A stretch of 64,000 nt of DNA from Bradyrhizobium japonicum USDA 6 (GTDB lineage: Bacteria; Pseudomonadota; Alphaproteobacteria; Rhizobiales; Xanthobacteraceae), in the NCBI RefSeq assembly GCF_000284375.1, contig NC_017249.1:7371001-7435000 (forward strand). Direction: 5' to 3'. Of the stretch, positions 16,566-25,306 are shown piece after piece (the first letter of the stretch is position 1; every line of letters begins with the position of its first letter). The notes under the pieces are model-generated. The model was given only the letters and a program-made list of their open reading frames with translations. It ran no database searches and was not told where the DNA came from. The position numbers were made by a program, and so were the translations under genes.

Positions 16566-17774
16566 GTGACGACGACGACACCGAATGCTGCGCGTGCGGG
16601 GCTGCCCAGGGGGATCTGGGTGCTCGGCTTCGTCTCGATGCTGATGGACGTCTCCTCCGAGATGATCCACGCGCTGCTGCCGGTCTATCTCGTCACCGTG
16701 CTCGGGGCCTCCACGCTCACGGTCGGCTTCATCGAGGGCATTGCCGAAGCGACCGCCTCGATCACGAAGATCTTCTCCGGTGCATTGTCAGACTGGCTCG
16801 GCCGGCGCAAGCTCCTCGCGGCGCTCGGCTACGGGCTGGCCGCGCTGACAAAACCACTGTTCCCGCTTGCCCCCAGCGTCGGTTGGCTGATTGCCGCGCG
16901 CTTCATCGACCGCGTCGGCAAGGGTATTCGCGGCGCACCGCGCGATGCGCTGATCGCCGATATCGCACCTGCGGGTCTGCGCGGCGCGAGCTTCGGCCTG
17001 CGGCAGTCGCTCGACACCATCGGCGCATTCGTCGGACCGCTCGTGGCGATCGGCCTGATGTGGTGGACGGCGGATAATTTTGCCCTTGTCATCTGGGTAG
17101 CGGTGCTGCCGGCCTTCCTGTCTTTCGGCCTGATCGCATTCGCGGTGAGCGAGCCGGAGCCGGACCCAAGCCGGGAGCCCACGAAGAATCCGCTGAACAC
17201 CTCCGCCATGCGGCAGCTCGGATCCGTGTACTGGCGCGTCGTCGCGGTCGGCGTGGTGTTCACGCTCGCGCGCTTCAGCGAGGCCTTTTTGATCCTTCGC
17301 GCGCAGAACATCGGTCTCTCGGCGATGTGGGTGCCGGCGGTGCTGGTGCTGATGAACGTGGTCTATGCGCTGTCGGCCTATCCGGCCGGCGTGCTGTCGG
17401 ACCGGATCAACCGGACCGGCCTGCTCGCGCTCGGCCTCGTCTGCCTCGCGGCCGCCGACCTCGCGCTCGCGCTGCTGCCGAGCCTCGCGGGCCTCGCGCT
17501 CGGCGTCGTGCTGTGGGGGCTGCATATGGGATTGACCCAGGGCCTGCTGTCGGCCCTCGTCGCCGACGCCGCGCCGCCGAACCTGCGCGGCACCGCATTC
17601 GGCTATTTCAACCTGTTCACCGGGCTTGCCTTGCTGGCCGCAAGCGTGATCGCCGGCGCGCTATGGGATGCCTACGGTCCGGCGGGCACGTTTTTGGCCG
17701 GGCTCGGCTTCGCGCTGGTCGCGCTCGCAGGGCTGCTCGCCGTCGGCAATGGTCTGGCAGCGGAGGACAAATGA
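16566..17774 (+). CDS. MFS transporter, first gene of the fluoride operon
   Basis: A major facilitator superfamily permease of about 402 residues with twelve probable membrane segments and MFS motif A (GALSDWLGRRK) between helices 2 and 3; DRVGKGIRGAPRD matches a motif typical of the AraJ/Fsr-like group. I place the start at GTG 16566, because an upstream ATG at 16512 lies inside the attenuator hairpin and would be an untranslated leader. The stop is 20 bases before crcB. Its substrate is unknown; riboswitch control implies it helps during fluoride stress, perhaps as an exporter. Confidence 0.88.
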   Translation: MTTTTPNAARAGLPRGIWVLGFVSMLMDVSSEMIHALLPVYLVTVLGASTLTVGFIEGIAEATASITKIFSGALSDWLGRRKLLAALGYGLAALTKPLFPLAPSVGWLIAARFIDRVGKGIRGAPRDALIADIAPAGLRGASFGLRQSLDTIGAFVGPLVAIGLMWWTADNFALVIWVAVLPAFLSFGLIAFAVSEPEPDPSREPTKNPLNTSAMRQLGSVYWRVVAVGVVFTLARFSEAFLILRAQNIGLSAMWVPAVLVLMNVVYALSAYPAGVLSDRINRTGLLALGLVCLAAADLALALLPSLAGLALGVVLWGLHMGLTQGLLSALVADAAPPNLRGTAFGYFNLFTGLALLAASVIAGALWDAYGPAGTFLAGLGFALVALAGLLAVGNGLAAEDK

Positions 17775-17793
17775 TCATGGGGGGTTGTTCGTC

Positions 17794-18183
17794 GTGTTGA
17801 GCGGAGTGATCGCAATCGTGGTCGGCAGCGTTCTCGGCGGCTGCGCGCGCTATTTCGTCTCGGGCGCGATCGCGCGGCGGCTGGGCGAGACTTTTCCCTG
17901 GGGCACCATGACCATCAACATCACCGGCGCCTTCCTGATCGGCATTTTCGGCGCGCTGGCGACCCATCCCGGCTCGCTCTTCGCCGCGCCCAATCCATGG
18001 CTGTTCGCGGTGACCGGGTTCCTCGGCTGCTACACCACGGTGTCCTCGTTCAGCCTGCAGACGCTGACGCTCGCCCGCAACGGCGAGCCGATGCACGCGC
18101 TCGGCAATGTCGTGTTCTCGGTCGGGCTGTGCCTTGCCGCCGTCAGTTGCGGCTTTGTCCTCGCTGACGGTCTTGGAGGCTAG
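17794..18183 (+). CDS. crcB: Fluoride channel/exporter subunit CrcB (Fluc), copy 1
   Basis: A 129-residue four-helix membrane protein with GSVLGGCARYFVSG, WGTMTINITGAFLIGIF and FLGCYTTVSSFSLQTL, the Fluc signature residues (GGxxRY, the pore Asn, and the TTFSTF-like phenylalanine-box region). Fluc channels are dual-topology dimers that let F- leave the cytoplasm. The start is taken as GTG 17794, which has a GGGGGG stretch about ten bases upstream. Copy 2 follows after 6 bases; paired genes usually encode oppositely oriented subunits of a heterodimer. Confidence 0.92.
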   Translation: MLSGVIAIVVGSVLGGCARYFVSGAIARRLGETFPWGTMTINITGAFLIGIFGALATHPGSLFAAPNPWLFAVTGFLGCYTTVSSFSLQTLTLARNGEPMHALGNVVFSVGLCLAAVSCGFVLADGLGG

Positions 18184-18189
18184 AAACGG

Positions 18190-18618
18190 ATGGCCGTTTC
18201 CTCCTCCACCGACCGCTGGCGCAGCGCGATGCTCTATGCCTGGGTCTCCTTCGGCAGCGTCCTTGGCGGCCTCGCGCGCTATTTCGTCTCCCTCGCGCTC
18301 GACACCGGCCCGGGCTTCCCCGTCGCGACGCTGTTCATCAATGCCACGGGATCGCTGATCATCGGCTTCTACGCAACGCTGACCGGCCCCGACGGCCGCG
18401 TGCTGGCGCGGCCCGAGCACCGGCAGTTCATCATGACCGGGTTTTGCGGCGGCTACACCACCTTCTCGGCCTTCAGCCTGGAGACCTTCCGCCTGTTCCA
18501 CGGGGGCATGAAATACACGGCACTCGCCTATATCGCGGCATCCGTCATCTGCTGGCTGGTGTCCGTGTGGCTCGGCCATATGATGGCAAGCCGCTACAAC
18601 CGCTTGACGAGGAGCTGA
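18190..18618 (+). CDS. crcB: Fluoride channel/exporter subunit CrcB (Fluc), copy 2
   Basis: A 142-residue Fluc homologue: GSVLGGLARYFVSLA, ATLFINATGSLIIGFYA and GFCGGYTTFSAFSLETFRL. It is similar to but distinct from copy 1, with an N-terminal extension MAVSSSTDRWRS rich in charge, which may fix its membrane orientation opposite to copy 1. The tandem arrangement suggests a heterodimeric channel. It belongs to the riboswitch-controlled operon and is 2 bases from the DUF190 gene. Confidence 0.93.
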   Translation: MAVSSSTDRWRSAMLYAWVSFGSVLGGLARYFVSLALDTGPGFPVATLFINATGSLIIGFYATLTGPDGRVLARPEHRQFIMTGFCGGYTTFSAFSLETFRLFHGGMKYTALAYIAASVICWLVSVWLGHMMASRYNRLTRS

Positions 18619-18620
18619 CC

Positions 18621-18962
18621 ATGCAAATCCCCAATCAGGCTGTTTCGCTCCGGATCTTCATCGGCGAGAGCGACCATTTCGGCGGCAAGCCGCTTTACGA
18701 AGCGATCGTCACGACGGCGCGCGAGCGGCATCTCGCGGGTGCCACCGTGCTGCGCGGCCCGATGGGGTTCGGCAAGTCGAGCCGGCTGCACACCTCTAAG
18801 ATCCTGCGGCTGTCGGAAGACCTGCCGCTGCTGATCGAGATCGTCGACAGCGAGGACAGCATCAACGCATTCCTGCCCATCCTGGATGGCATGATGTCGA
18901 GCGGCCTGATCACCTTGGAGAAGGTGCAGGTCCTGCAATATGGTGAGAGAGCCGCACACTGA
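18621..18962 (+). CDS. DUF190 domain-containing protein
   Basis: A 113-residue cytosolic protein with LRIFIGESDHFGGKPLYEAIVTTARERHLAGATVLRGPMGFG and an EKVQVLQYG C-terminus, the full DUF190 pattern (a GlnB-like ferredoxin fold). DUF190 genes are known neighbours of crcB in many bacteria, but their role in fluoride tolerance is not established. The GlnB-like fold suggests a ligand-sensing or channel-regulating partner. ATG at 18621 follows a GAGGAGCTGACC ribosome-binding region. Confidence 0.9.
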   Translation: MQIPNQAVSLRIFIGESDHFGGKPLYEAIVTTARERHLAGATVLRGPMGFGKSSRLHTSKILRLSEDLPLLIEIVDSEDSINAFLPILDGMMSSGLITLEKVQVLQYGERAAH

Positions 18963-19003
18963 GCACCGCGGCTGAACCGAGCCCGCCGTTTCCGGGAGGC
19001 GGA

Positions 19004-19309
19004 ATGAACGACACCGTTACCAAGCCGAAAACCAGGACGAAGACCAAGGTCGAGCGGCCCAAACTGCACAAGGTCATCCTGATCAACGACGACTTCACGC
19101 CACGCGAATTCGTCACGATGATCCTCAAGGCCGAGTTCCGCATGACCGAGGATCAGGCCTACAAGGTCATGATCACCGCGCACAAGCTGGGCGCCTGCGT
19201 GGTCGCCGTGTTCACCAGGGACGTCGCCGAAACCAAGGCCACCCGCGCCACCGACGCCGGCCGCGCCAAGGGCTATCCGCTGCTGTTCACGACGGAGCCC
19301 GAGGAATAG
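19004..19309 (+). CDS. clpS: ClpS-like adaptor protein
   Basis: A 101-residue ClpS: after a lysine-rich N-terminal tail, KVILINDDFTPREFVTMIL and a C-terminal VAVFTRDVAETKATRATDAGR match ClpS. ClpS hands N-degron substrates to ClpA. The middle, YKVMITAHKLGACVV, departs from the usual IMLxVHxxGxGxxG segment that forms the N-degron pocket, as in ClpS2-type paralogues. No clpA is adjacent. It starts 41 bases after DUF190 on the same strand with a GGGAGGC ribosome-binding site, so it may be the last gene of the fluoride operon. Confidence 0.88.
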   Translation: MNDTVTKPKTRTKTKVERPKLHKVILINDDFTPREFVTMILKAEFRMTEDQAYKVMITAHKLGACVVAVFTRDVAETKATRATDAGRAKGYPLLFTTEPEE

Positions 19310-19352
19310 GGCTTCATGTTGCGGCGATGAATGATCTTGACCTCATCACGCT

Positions 19353-20543
19353 TCAGGCCATCGCCACCGGCGTCTCTTCGGCAAGCCCATACACGCGCTG
19401 CGCCTTGGAAAATCCAGCGATCGGAAATTCGCCGAGCTCGCGCCAGTCATGGCGGCAGGCGTTCGCGAAGCCTTCCGAGGCGACGACCGTCCGCCCCAGC
19501 CGGCCCGTGATCTTCTCAAGTCTTGCTGCGAGATTGACGGCGGGGCCGATGCAGGTGAAGTCGAGGCGATTGCCGCCGCCGATATTGCCGTAGAGGATGT
19601 TGCCGACGTGGAGTGCGACGCCGAAGCGGAAGCGCTCGACGACATCGCCGACCGGAAAGGCGAGCGCCTCGACGCTGGCGCGGGATTCGCGCGCGGCCTC
19701 CAGCACGCGGGTGCAGACATGCGCGGCATCGCCGATATATTCGTCGATCGGGAACACCGCGAGCAGGCCGTCGCCCATGAATTTCAGCACCTCGCCGCCA
19801 TGGCCCCGGATCGCGGTGACCTGGCAGTCGAAATACTGGTTGAGGATCTCGACCACGGTCTCGGCCGGCAGTCGGTCCGACAATGCGGTGAAGCCGCGCA
19901 GATCCGAGAGCCAGATCGCGGCCTGCATGGTGTCGTTGTGGCCGCGGCGGATCTGGCCGCCGAGGATGCGCGCGCCGGCACGGTTGCCGACATAGGTGTC
20001 GAGCAGCATCTCGGCGGTGCGGCGCAGGCTGATGATCTCGCTGACGCGTGCAAGCGGTGCCACGAGGGTCCGGATCGCTGCGATGTCGTCGTCGCTGAAG
20101 CCGCCGGGCTGCCGCGTGACCCAGCTCGTCGCGTGGATCGAGCCGTCGAGATAGTGCATCGGCATCGCGAGGTAGTCGGTCACGCCTTCGGCGCGCATGT
20201 CGTCGAGGAACGGAAACCGCTTGCTGTCCGGATCGTCCATCCGTCCCCGGACCTCGAGCCCCTCCTCGAACACGATCCGGAGCGGGCTCCGGGCGAACTC
20301 GGGCGTGTCCAGGATCTCGAAATCGACCGTGCCGATCTCGACCTTCTGGCCCTGCCGCCAGATGAAGTTGCGGCCGAAGATTTCCGGATGCAACGTGCGG
20401 ATGAAGATGCCGAACCGCGACAGCGGCAGGCCGGCCGCGACCAGATGCTCGCAGACCTCGGCGATCATCTCGGAAGGGGTCCCGGACGACCTCGCACCGT
20501 CGATCAGCCAGTTGGTGATGCGCTGGATCTCGGAGTTTTGCAT
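19353..20543 (-). CDS. Adenylate/guanylate cyclase domain protein
   Basis: A 396-residue protein. The N-terminal 180 residues resemble a degenerate GAF-type sensor; the C-terminal class III nucleotidyl cyclase domain (about 205-385) carries AIWLSDLRGFTALSD (first metal aspartate) and EVLKFMGDGLLAVFP (second metal aspartate), then GVALHVGNILYGNIGGGNRLDFTCIGPAVNLAARLE. Domains of this kind make cAMP or cGMP from the triphosphate. The protein has no membrane segment. It is convergent with clpS. Confidence 0.88.
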   Translation of the reverse strand: MQNSEIQRITNWLIDGARSSGTPSEMIAEVCEHLVAAGLPLSRFGIFIRTLHPEIFGRNFIWRQGQKVEIGTVDFEILDTPEFARSPLRIVFEEGLEVRGRMDDPDSKRFPFLDDMRAEGVTDYLAMPMHYLDGSIHATSWVTRQPGGFSDDDIAAIRTLVAPLARVSEIISLRRTAEMLLDTYVGNRAGARILGGQIRRGHNDTMQAAIWLSDLRGFTALSDRLPAETVVEILNQYFDCQVTAIRGHGGEVLKFMGDGLLAVFPIDEYIGDAAHVCTRVLEAARESRASVEALAFPVGDVVERFRFGVALHVGNILYGNIGGGNRLDFTCIGPAVNLAARLEKITGRLGRTVVASEGFANACRHDWRELGEFPIAGFSKAQRVYGLAEETPVAMA

Positions 20544-20618
20544 GTCCGCATTTGCGGACGAAGTTGTGGAGACGTCAAGCTGCGCGGTGGGCTGGTACCG
20601 CGACGATAGGACCGTGCG

Positions 20619-21707
20619 CTAGCGTCCGACCTGCCCGCGATCCCGAATGAAATGATCTGCGAGCACACAGGCCATCATGGCTTCGCCGACCGGGACGGCA
20701 CGGATGCCGACGCAGGGGTCGTGGCGGCCCTTGGTGAAGATCTCGGTGTCGGCGCCCTTGCGATCGACAGTGAGGCGCGGCTGGAGGATCGACGAGGTCG
20801 GCTTCACCGCGAAGCGCACCACCACCGGCTGTCCGGTGGAGATGCCGCCCAGAACACCGCCGGCATGGTTGGAGAGGAAGCGCGTGCCGTCATTGCCGGT
20901 GCGCATCTCGTCGGCGTTCTCCTCGCCGGTGAGCTCCGCCGCGCCGAAGCCGGCGCCGATCTCGACGCCCTTCACGGCGTTGATGGTCATCATCGCAGCC
21001 GCGAGATCAGAATCGAGTTTTGCGTAGATCGGGGCACCTAAGCCTGCCGGCACGCCTTCGGCGACGACCTCGATCACCGCGCCGATCGACGAGCCGCTCT
21101 TGCGGATGCCGTCGAGATAGGTCTCGAAGAACGCGGCCTTGTCCTTGTCCGGACAGAAGAACGGATTTTTCGCAATCTCGTCCCAGTCCCATTTGTCGCG
21201 GTCGATCTTGTGCGGGCCGATCTGCACCAGCGCGCCGCGGACCTTGACGTCGGGCAGCACTTTTCGTGCGATCGCACCGGCGGCAACACGCATCGCGGTC
21301 TCGCGCGCCGAGGAGCGGCCGCCGCCGCGATAGTCGCGCAGGCCGTATTTGGCCTCGTAGGTGAAGTCGGCGTGGCCGGGCCGAAACTTGTCCTTGATCT
21401 CGGAATAGTCCTTCGAGCGCTGGTCGGTGTTCTCGATCAGGAGCCCGATCGGGGTGCCCGTCGTCACCTGCACGCCGGTCTCCGGATGCGCCATCACGCC
21501 GGACAGGATTTTCACCTGGTCCGGCTCCTGGCGCTGGGTGGTGAAGCGCGATTGGCCAGGCCGGCGGCGGTCGAGATCCTGCTGGATATCGGCCTCGGTG
21601 AGCGGGATCATGGGCGGACAGCCGTCGACCACGCAGCCGATCGCTACCCCATGGCTCTCGCCGAAGGTGGTGACGCGGAACATGTGGCCGAAGGTGTTGA
21701 AGGACAT
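20619..21707 (-). CDS. aroC: Chorismate synthase
   Basis: Converts 5-enolpyruvylshikimate 3-phosphate to chorismate with reduced FMN, the last common step of aromatic amino acid synthesis. The 362-residue protein begins [20 protein letters not shown] and has the family signatures [36 protein letters not shown] and NADEMRTG. Length is normal. The ATG at 21707 is immediately preceded by an ordinary spacer; a palindromic repeat lies upstream at 21778-21905. Confidence 0.97.
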   Translation of the reverse strand: MSFNTFGHMFRVTTFGESHGVAIGCVVDGCPPMIPLTEADIQQDLDRRRPGQSRFTTQRQEPDQVKILSGVMAHPETGVQVTTGTPIGLLIENTDQRSKDYSEIKDKFRPGHADFTYEAKYGLRDYRGGGRSSARETAMRVAAGAIARKVLPDVKVRGALVQIGPHKIDRDKWDWDEIAKNPFFCPDKDKAAFFETYLDGIRKSGSSIGAVIEVVAEGVPAGLGAPIYAKLDSDLAAAMMTINAVKGVEIGAGFGAAELTGEENADEMRTGNDGTRFLSNHAGGVLGGISTGQPVVVRFAVKPTSSILQPRLTVDRKGADTEIFTKGRHDPCVGIRAVPVGEAMMACVLADHFIRDRGQVGR

Positions 21708-21777
21708 CGCTGCTCGCTGGCTGGTAAGTCAGTGCTGACTTAGCTCGCCCTGAAATATGGGTCAAATATCCCCACAG

Positions 21778-21905
21778 CCGTCATGCCCGGGCATAGTCCG
21801 TCCGAAGGACGGCGTCGCTTCCGCTCGCCCATGTCCCAGCCATCCACGTACCACCGCGATCAACGAGAGACGTGGGTGCCGGGACAAGCCCGGGCATGAC
21901 GGCGG
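21778..21905. repeat. Long intergenic inverted repeat (TCATGCCCGGGC family)
   Basis: The ends form an inverted pair: CCGTCATGCCCGGGCAT near 21778 and GCCCGGGCATGACGG near 21889. An inner hairpin GTCCGTCCGAAGGACGGC (about 21797-21814) and CACGT/ACGTG arms lie inside. A relative is present at 36645-36727. It is a dispersed, non-coding element of the type common in Bradyrhizobium. Confidence 0.75.
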
Positions 21906-21926
21906 AGAGCGAGGGACGAGCCGGGC

Positions 21927-22526
21927 TTAGCTAAACTTCTCCAGCCGCCCGTCGCGGAAGACGTAGACGGCGCCCTGCTCGATATAGAGCTCGGCGGCGC
22001 TGGTGGGCGTCTCCAGGCCGAGCGAAACCATCAGGGCGCGGCAAGTCCCGCCATGGGCGACCGCAACGGTATCGGTCCGGAGCTCGTCGTACCAGGCCCG
22101 CACGCGGACCTGCACATCGGCGTAGGTCTCCCCGTCCGCGGGGCCGACCGTCCATTTGTCGGCGAGGCGCCGGGCGTAGACGTCCGGATCGGCCGCCTCG
22201 CTCTCGGCCAGCGTCAGCCCTTCCCAGCTGCCGTAGCCGATCTCGCGCAGGCGATCGTCGAGCGCGTAGTCAGCCGGCGGCAGTTCGAGCTTGCCGCGCG
22301 CGAGTTCCATGGTCTGGCGTGCACGCCCGAGCGGGCTCGACACGTAGGGTAACGCCGCCTTGTCCTTGCCGTCGCGCTTGAAGAGATCCGCCAGCACGCC
22401 GCCGGCCTGCACGGCCTGACCGCGTCCACGCGCGTTCAGCGGAACGTCCTTGGTGCCCTGAAGCCTCCCGAGCGCATTCCACTCGGTCTCACCGTGGCGA
22501 AGATAATAGATCGTGGGCACCGGCAT
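21927..22526 (-). CDS. Histidine phosphatase (phosphoglycerate mutase-like) family protein
   Basis: A 199-residue protein with the RHG catalytic motif at the N-terminus (IYYLRHGETEWN), SSPLGRARQTMELAR, and the second catalytic histidine in VAVAHGGTCRALM. Members hydrolyse phosphoesters through a phosphohistidine; substrates range from phosphoglycerate to nucleotides and sugar phosphates, so the reaction is not assigned. ATG 22526 yields MPVPTIYYLRHG. It follows fabI on the same strand by 14 bases and is probably co-transcribed with it. Confidence 0.88.
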   Translation of the reverse strand: MPVPTIYYLRHGETEWNALGRLQGTKDVPLNARGRGQAVQAGGVLADLFKRDGKDKAALPYVSSPLGRARQTMELARGKLELPPADYALDDRLREIGYGSWEGLTLAESEAADPDVYARRLADKWTVGPADGETYADVQVRVRAWYDELRTDTVAVAHGGTCRALMVSLGLETPTSAAELYIEQGAVYVFRDGRLEKFS

Positions 22527-22540
22527 TCCAGACTTATAAG

Positions 22541-23368
22541 CTAGTCCTTGCCGTCGAACGAGATGTCCGGCGCGTCCGGGCGCTTCATGCCGAGCACGTG
22601 ATAGCCGGAATCGACGTGATGCACCTCGCCGGTGACGCCGCGCGACAGGTCGGAGAGGAAATACAGCGCGCTGCCGCCGACGTCTTCGATCGAGACGTTG
22701 CGACGCATCGGCGCGTTGTTCTCGTTCCACTTCAGGATATAGCGGAAGTCGCCGATGCCGGAGGCCGCGAGCGTCTTGATCGGGCCGGCCGAGATCGCGT
22801 TGACGCGGATGTTCTTCTCGCCGAGATCGGCCGCGAGATAGCGCACGCTAGCCTCCAGCGCTGCCTTCGCCACGCCCATCACGTTGTAGTGCGGCATCCA
22901 CTTCTCGGCGCCGTAATAGCTGAGCGTGATGAGCGAGCCGCCATCGGTCATCAGCTTCTCGGCGCGCTGCGCCACGGCCGTGAACGAGTAGCAGGAGATC
23001 AGCATCGACTTGGAGAAATTCTCCGGCGTGGTGTCGACGTAGCGGCCGTCGAGCTGCTCGCCGTAGGCGATCGCATGCACCAGGAAGTCGATCTTGCCCC
23101 ACTTCTCCTTCAGCACTGCGAAGGCGGCGTCGATGGTGGCGACATCGGTGACGTCGCAATGGCCGAGCACGAGGCCGCCGATCTCGGCTGCGAGCGGCTC
23201 GACGCGCTTCTTGAGCGCATCGCCCTGATAGGTGAAGGCGAGCTCGGCGCCGGCTGCGTGGCATGCCTTGGCGATGCCCCAGGCGATCGAGCGATTGTTG
23301 GCAAGGCCGAGGATCACCCCGCGCTTGCCCTGCATCAGTCCCTGCATCAGACCTGAATCCTGCGACAT
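22541..23368 (-). CDS. fabI: Enoyl-[acyl-carrier-protein] reductase (NADH)
   Basis: Reduces the enoyl-ACP double bond in each fatty acid elongation round. The 275-residue protein has the FabI dinucleotide motif GVILGLANNRSIAWGIAKA, LVHAIAYG, and the catalytic Y-x6-YK-equivalent region SYYGAEKWMPHYNVMGVAKAALEASVRYLA, then NAISAGPIKTLAASGI. Length and motifs are normal. The N-terminus MSQDSGLMQGLMQGKRG offers alternative ATGs at residues 8 and 12. Confidence 0.95.
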   Translation of the reverse strand: MSQDSGLMQGLMQGKRGVILGLANNRSIAWGIAKACHAAGAELAFTYQGDALKKRVEPLAAEIGGLVLGHCDVTDVATIDAAFAVLKEKWGKIDFLVHAIAYGEQLDGRYVDTTPENFSKSMLISCYSFTAVAQRAEKLMTDGGSLITLSYYGAEKWMPHYNVMGVAKAALEASVRYLAADLGEKNIRVNAISAGPIKTLAASGIGDFRYILKWNENNAPMRRNVSIEDVGGSALYFLSDLSRGVTGEVHHVDSGYHVLGMKRPDAPDISFDGKD

Positions 23369-23539
23369 TTTTGAGCGTCCCGTCGAGCTCTCGTTGAGGT
23401 CTGGAGGTACACCAGCCCTCCTTCGCGGTACAGTCCTAATACGCGGCGTTAACGCTGTTTCGAGCGCCGGAATAGCCGTTCCGTTCGGGTGTTATGATGA
23501 TTGAGGCGCTCGCGCCGGACACCAGGACGTCAAGACGGC

Positions 23540-24028
23540 ATGAGTGCGTTTCGCCAGAGTGTGGAAGCCATGATCCCGGCGTTGCGCCGCTACGCCCGCG
23601 CGCTCACGCGCGATGCGGATGCGGCCGACGACCTGGTGCAGGATACGCTGGTGCGGGCGCTGCGTTCGGAGCGCCTGTTCCTCGGAGGCGATGTCAGGAG
23701 CTGGCTCTATACGATCCTGACCAACCTCAACAAGAACCGGCGGCGCTCGCTGGCAAGACGCCCGCAATTCACACAGCTGACGGAGAACAATCCGGATGCC
23801 AGCGGGACCGAAGCCGAAGGGCGCGACATCGAAAAGGCGCTGGCGACGCTGGTCGAGGAGCAGCGCTCGGTGCTTCTGCTGGTGATGCTGGAGGGCATGA
23901 GCTACCGCGAGGTCGCCGACATCCAGGGCGTGCCGATCGGCACCGTGATGTCGCGCCTGGCGCGGGCGAGAGCCCACGTCAAAGCCTCGCTGGAAGGTGA
24001 GCGCCCGGCGCTCAAGCGGGTGAAGTGA
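23540..24028 (+). CDS. ECF-type RNA polymerase sigma factor
   Basis: A 162-residue sigma-70 family protein with region 2 (IPALRRYARALTRDADAADDLVQDTLVRAL...RSWLYTILTNLNKNRRR) and region 4 (LATLVEEQRSVLLLVMLEGMSYREVADIQGVPIGTVMSRLARAR). Such factors direct transcription after release from an anti-sigma protein; the next gene encodes a likely anti-sigma. The ATG at 23540 gives MSAFRQSVEAMIPALRRY. It does not look like EcfG, which has a different N-terminal region and is paired with NepR/PhyR. Divergent from fabI. Confidence 0.92.
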   Translation: MSAFRQSVEAMIPALRRYARALTRDADAADDLVQDTLVRALRSERLFLGGDVRSWLYTILTNLNKNRRRSLARRPQFTQLTENNPDASGTEAEGRDIEKALATLVEEQRSVLLLVMLEGMSYREVADIQGVPIGTVMSRLARARAHVKASLEGERPALKRVK

Positions 24029-24134
24029 TGGCAGTGTTGATGCATCGCGCAGGTCGCTTCGCCTGCATGGAGCCGGAAGCAGCGCAGTTGAACTGCGAAA
24101 GACATTTTGGGCCGCAGAGCCAGAGACGATCGAT

Positions 24135-24905
24135 ATGAACGACCATAATATTCCCATTACCGAAGACGAGCTGCACGCCTATGTCGACGGCGAGTTGCCG
24201 GCCGAGCGCCGCGCCGACGTCGAGGCCTGGCTTGCCGCGCACCCTGACGATGCCGGGCGCGTGCAGTCCTGGCGCGCCATGGCCGAGATGCTTCACGCAC
24301 GTTACGACTCTGTCGTCCAGGAGCCGGTGCCGGCCCGGCTGGAGCTCGAGCGGCTGGAGCGCCGTCCCCGGCAATGGCTCTATGGCGCCGCGGCGGCTGT
24401 GCTGGTCGCCTTCGTGGCCGGCGGCACCGCCGGCTGGGTGGCGCATGGCGCCGCCAACGCTCCCTCGACCTTCCAGAGCTTTACGGCGGACGCGCTCGAC
24501 GCCCACCGCCTCTATGTCGTCGAGGTTCGCCACCCCGTCGAGGTCGGCGGCAACGAGCGCGACCATCTCCAGGCCTGGCTGACCAGGCGCTGCGGCTGGA
24601 CCGTGTTCGCGCCGAACCTGGAGGCGAGCGGGCTGAAGCTCGTCGGCGGCCGGCTCTTGCCGGGGCCGAACGGTCCGGCGTCGTTCCTGATGTATGAGGG
24701 CGCCTCGGGCGAGCGGTACACGATCTACACCGCGAAGACCGAGACCGGCGCGACTCAGATGCGCTACGCCAAGGCCGACAAGGACGGCGCGCTGTTCTGG
24801 GCCGAGCGCGGCGTCGGCTACGTCGTCAGCGGCGGCAGCGATCGCGATCGCCTGACCAAGGTCGCGCAGGCGGTCTACGACCAGGCCGAGAAAAACGGTA
24901 CCTGA
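24135..24905 (+). CDS. Transmembrane anti-sigma factor
   Basis: A 256-residue protein. The N-terminal 60 residues (ITEDELHAYVDGELPAERRADVEAWLAAHPDDAGRVQSWRAMAEMLHARYD) match the anti-sigma domain but lack the HxxxCxxC zinc ligands, so it is not a ZAS protein. A single membrane segment follows at about 83-105 (WLYGAAAAVLVAFVAGGTAGWVA), then a 150-residue periplasmic domain with one cysteine (RRCGWTVFAPNL). It likely sequesters the preceding ECF factor at the membrane. The 106-base gap between the two is non-coding. Confidence 0.85.
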   Translation: MNDHNIPITEDELHAYVDGELPAERRADVEAWLAAHPDDAGRVQSWRAMAEMLHARYDSVVQEPVPARLELERLERRPRQWLYGAAAAVLVAFVAGGTAGWVAHGAANAPSTFQSFTADALDAHRLYVVEVRHPVEVGGNERDHLQAWLTRRCGWTVFAPNLEASGLKLVGGRLLPGPNGPASFLMYEGASGERYTIYTAKTETGATQMRYAKADKDGALFWAERGVGYVVSGGSDRDRLTKVAQAVYDQAEKNGT

Positions 24906-25124
24906 GCAACCGCTTGAAGGCGGTGCCTCGATTCCGACATTGAAAATTTGGAATCAAGACATGGGTGCGTCTCATTATCGCACCGGATGCTCACGAGAAA
25001 ATGAGTAGCGTTCGATCCGCCGATCGACGCGGGCGGCCTCGATTGGGGTTTTTGGTACCGCGCTGGTCCCCCTCTCGAGGCCGCACCTATTTGTCGACTG
25101 CCCCGCCGGACAGCCGACACGTCG

Positions 25125-25183
25125 AACCCCATGGGCCGAACCACATGGGCCGAACCACATGGGCCGAACCACATGGGCCGAGA
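25125..25183. repeat. 14-bp tandem repeat, about four copies
   Basis: ATGGGCCGAACCAC begins at 25131, 25145 and 25159 and a partial fourth copy begins at 25173, all in phase; a degenerate half copy (CGAACCCC) precedes the first. The period of 14 is not a multiple of three, consistent with a non-coding array and with possible copy-number variation. Confidence 0.9.
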
Positions 25184-25274
25184 GGCGCTGTCACGCCTCA
25201 GGTATATGACGAGCATCATCCGCCGAGAGATGCTCTGGTCGTTTGGGAGACCCCCCTTCAGTTGCGATCTCGCC

Positions 25275-25306
25275 CTAAAGCGCGATGGCTCGCGCTTTAG
25301 CAATTT
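25275..25306. terminator. Probable bidirectional terminator
   Basis: A perfect 11-bp stem CTAAAGCGCGA/TCGCGCTTTAG with a TGGC loop, followed by CAATTTT. It lies between convergent genes (anti-sigma and dnaJ-like), where a shared terminator is expected. Confidence 0.6.
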
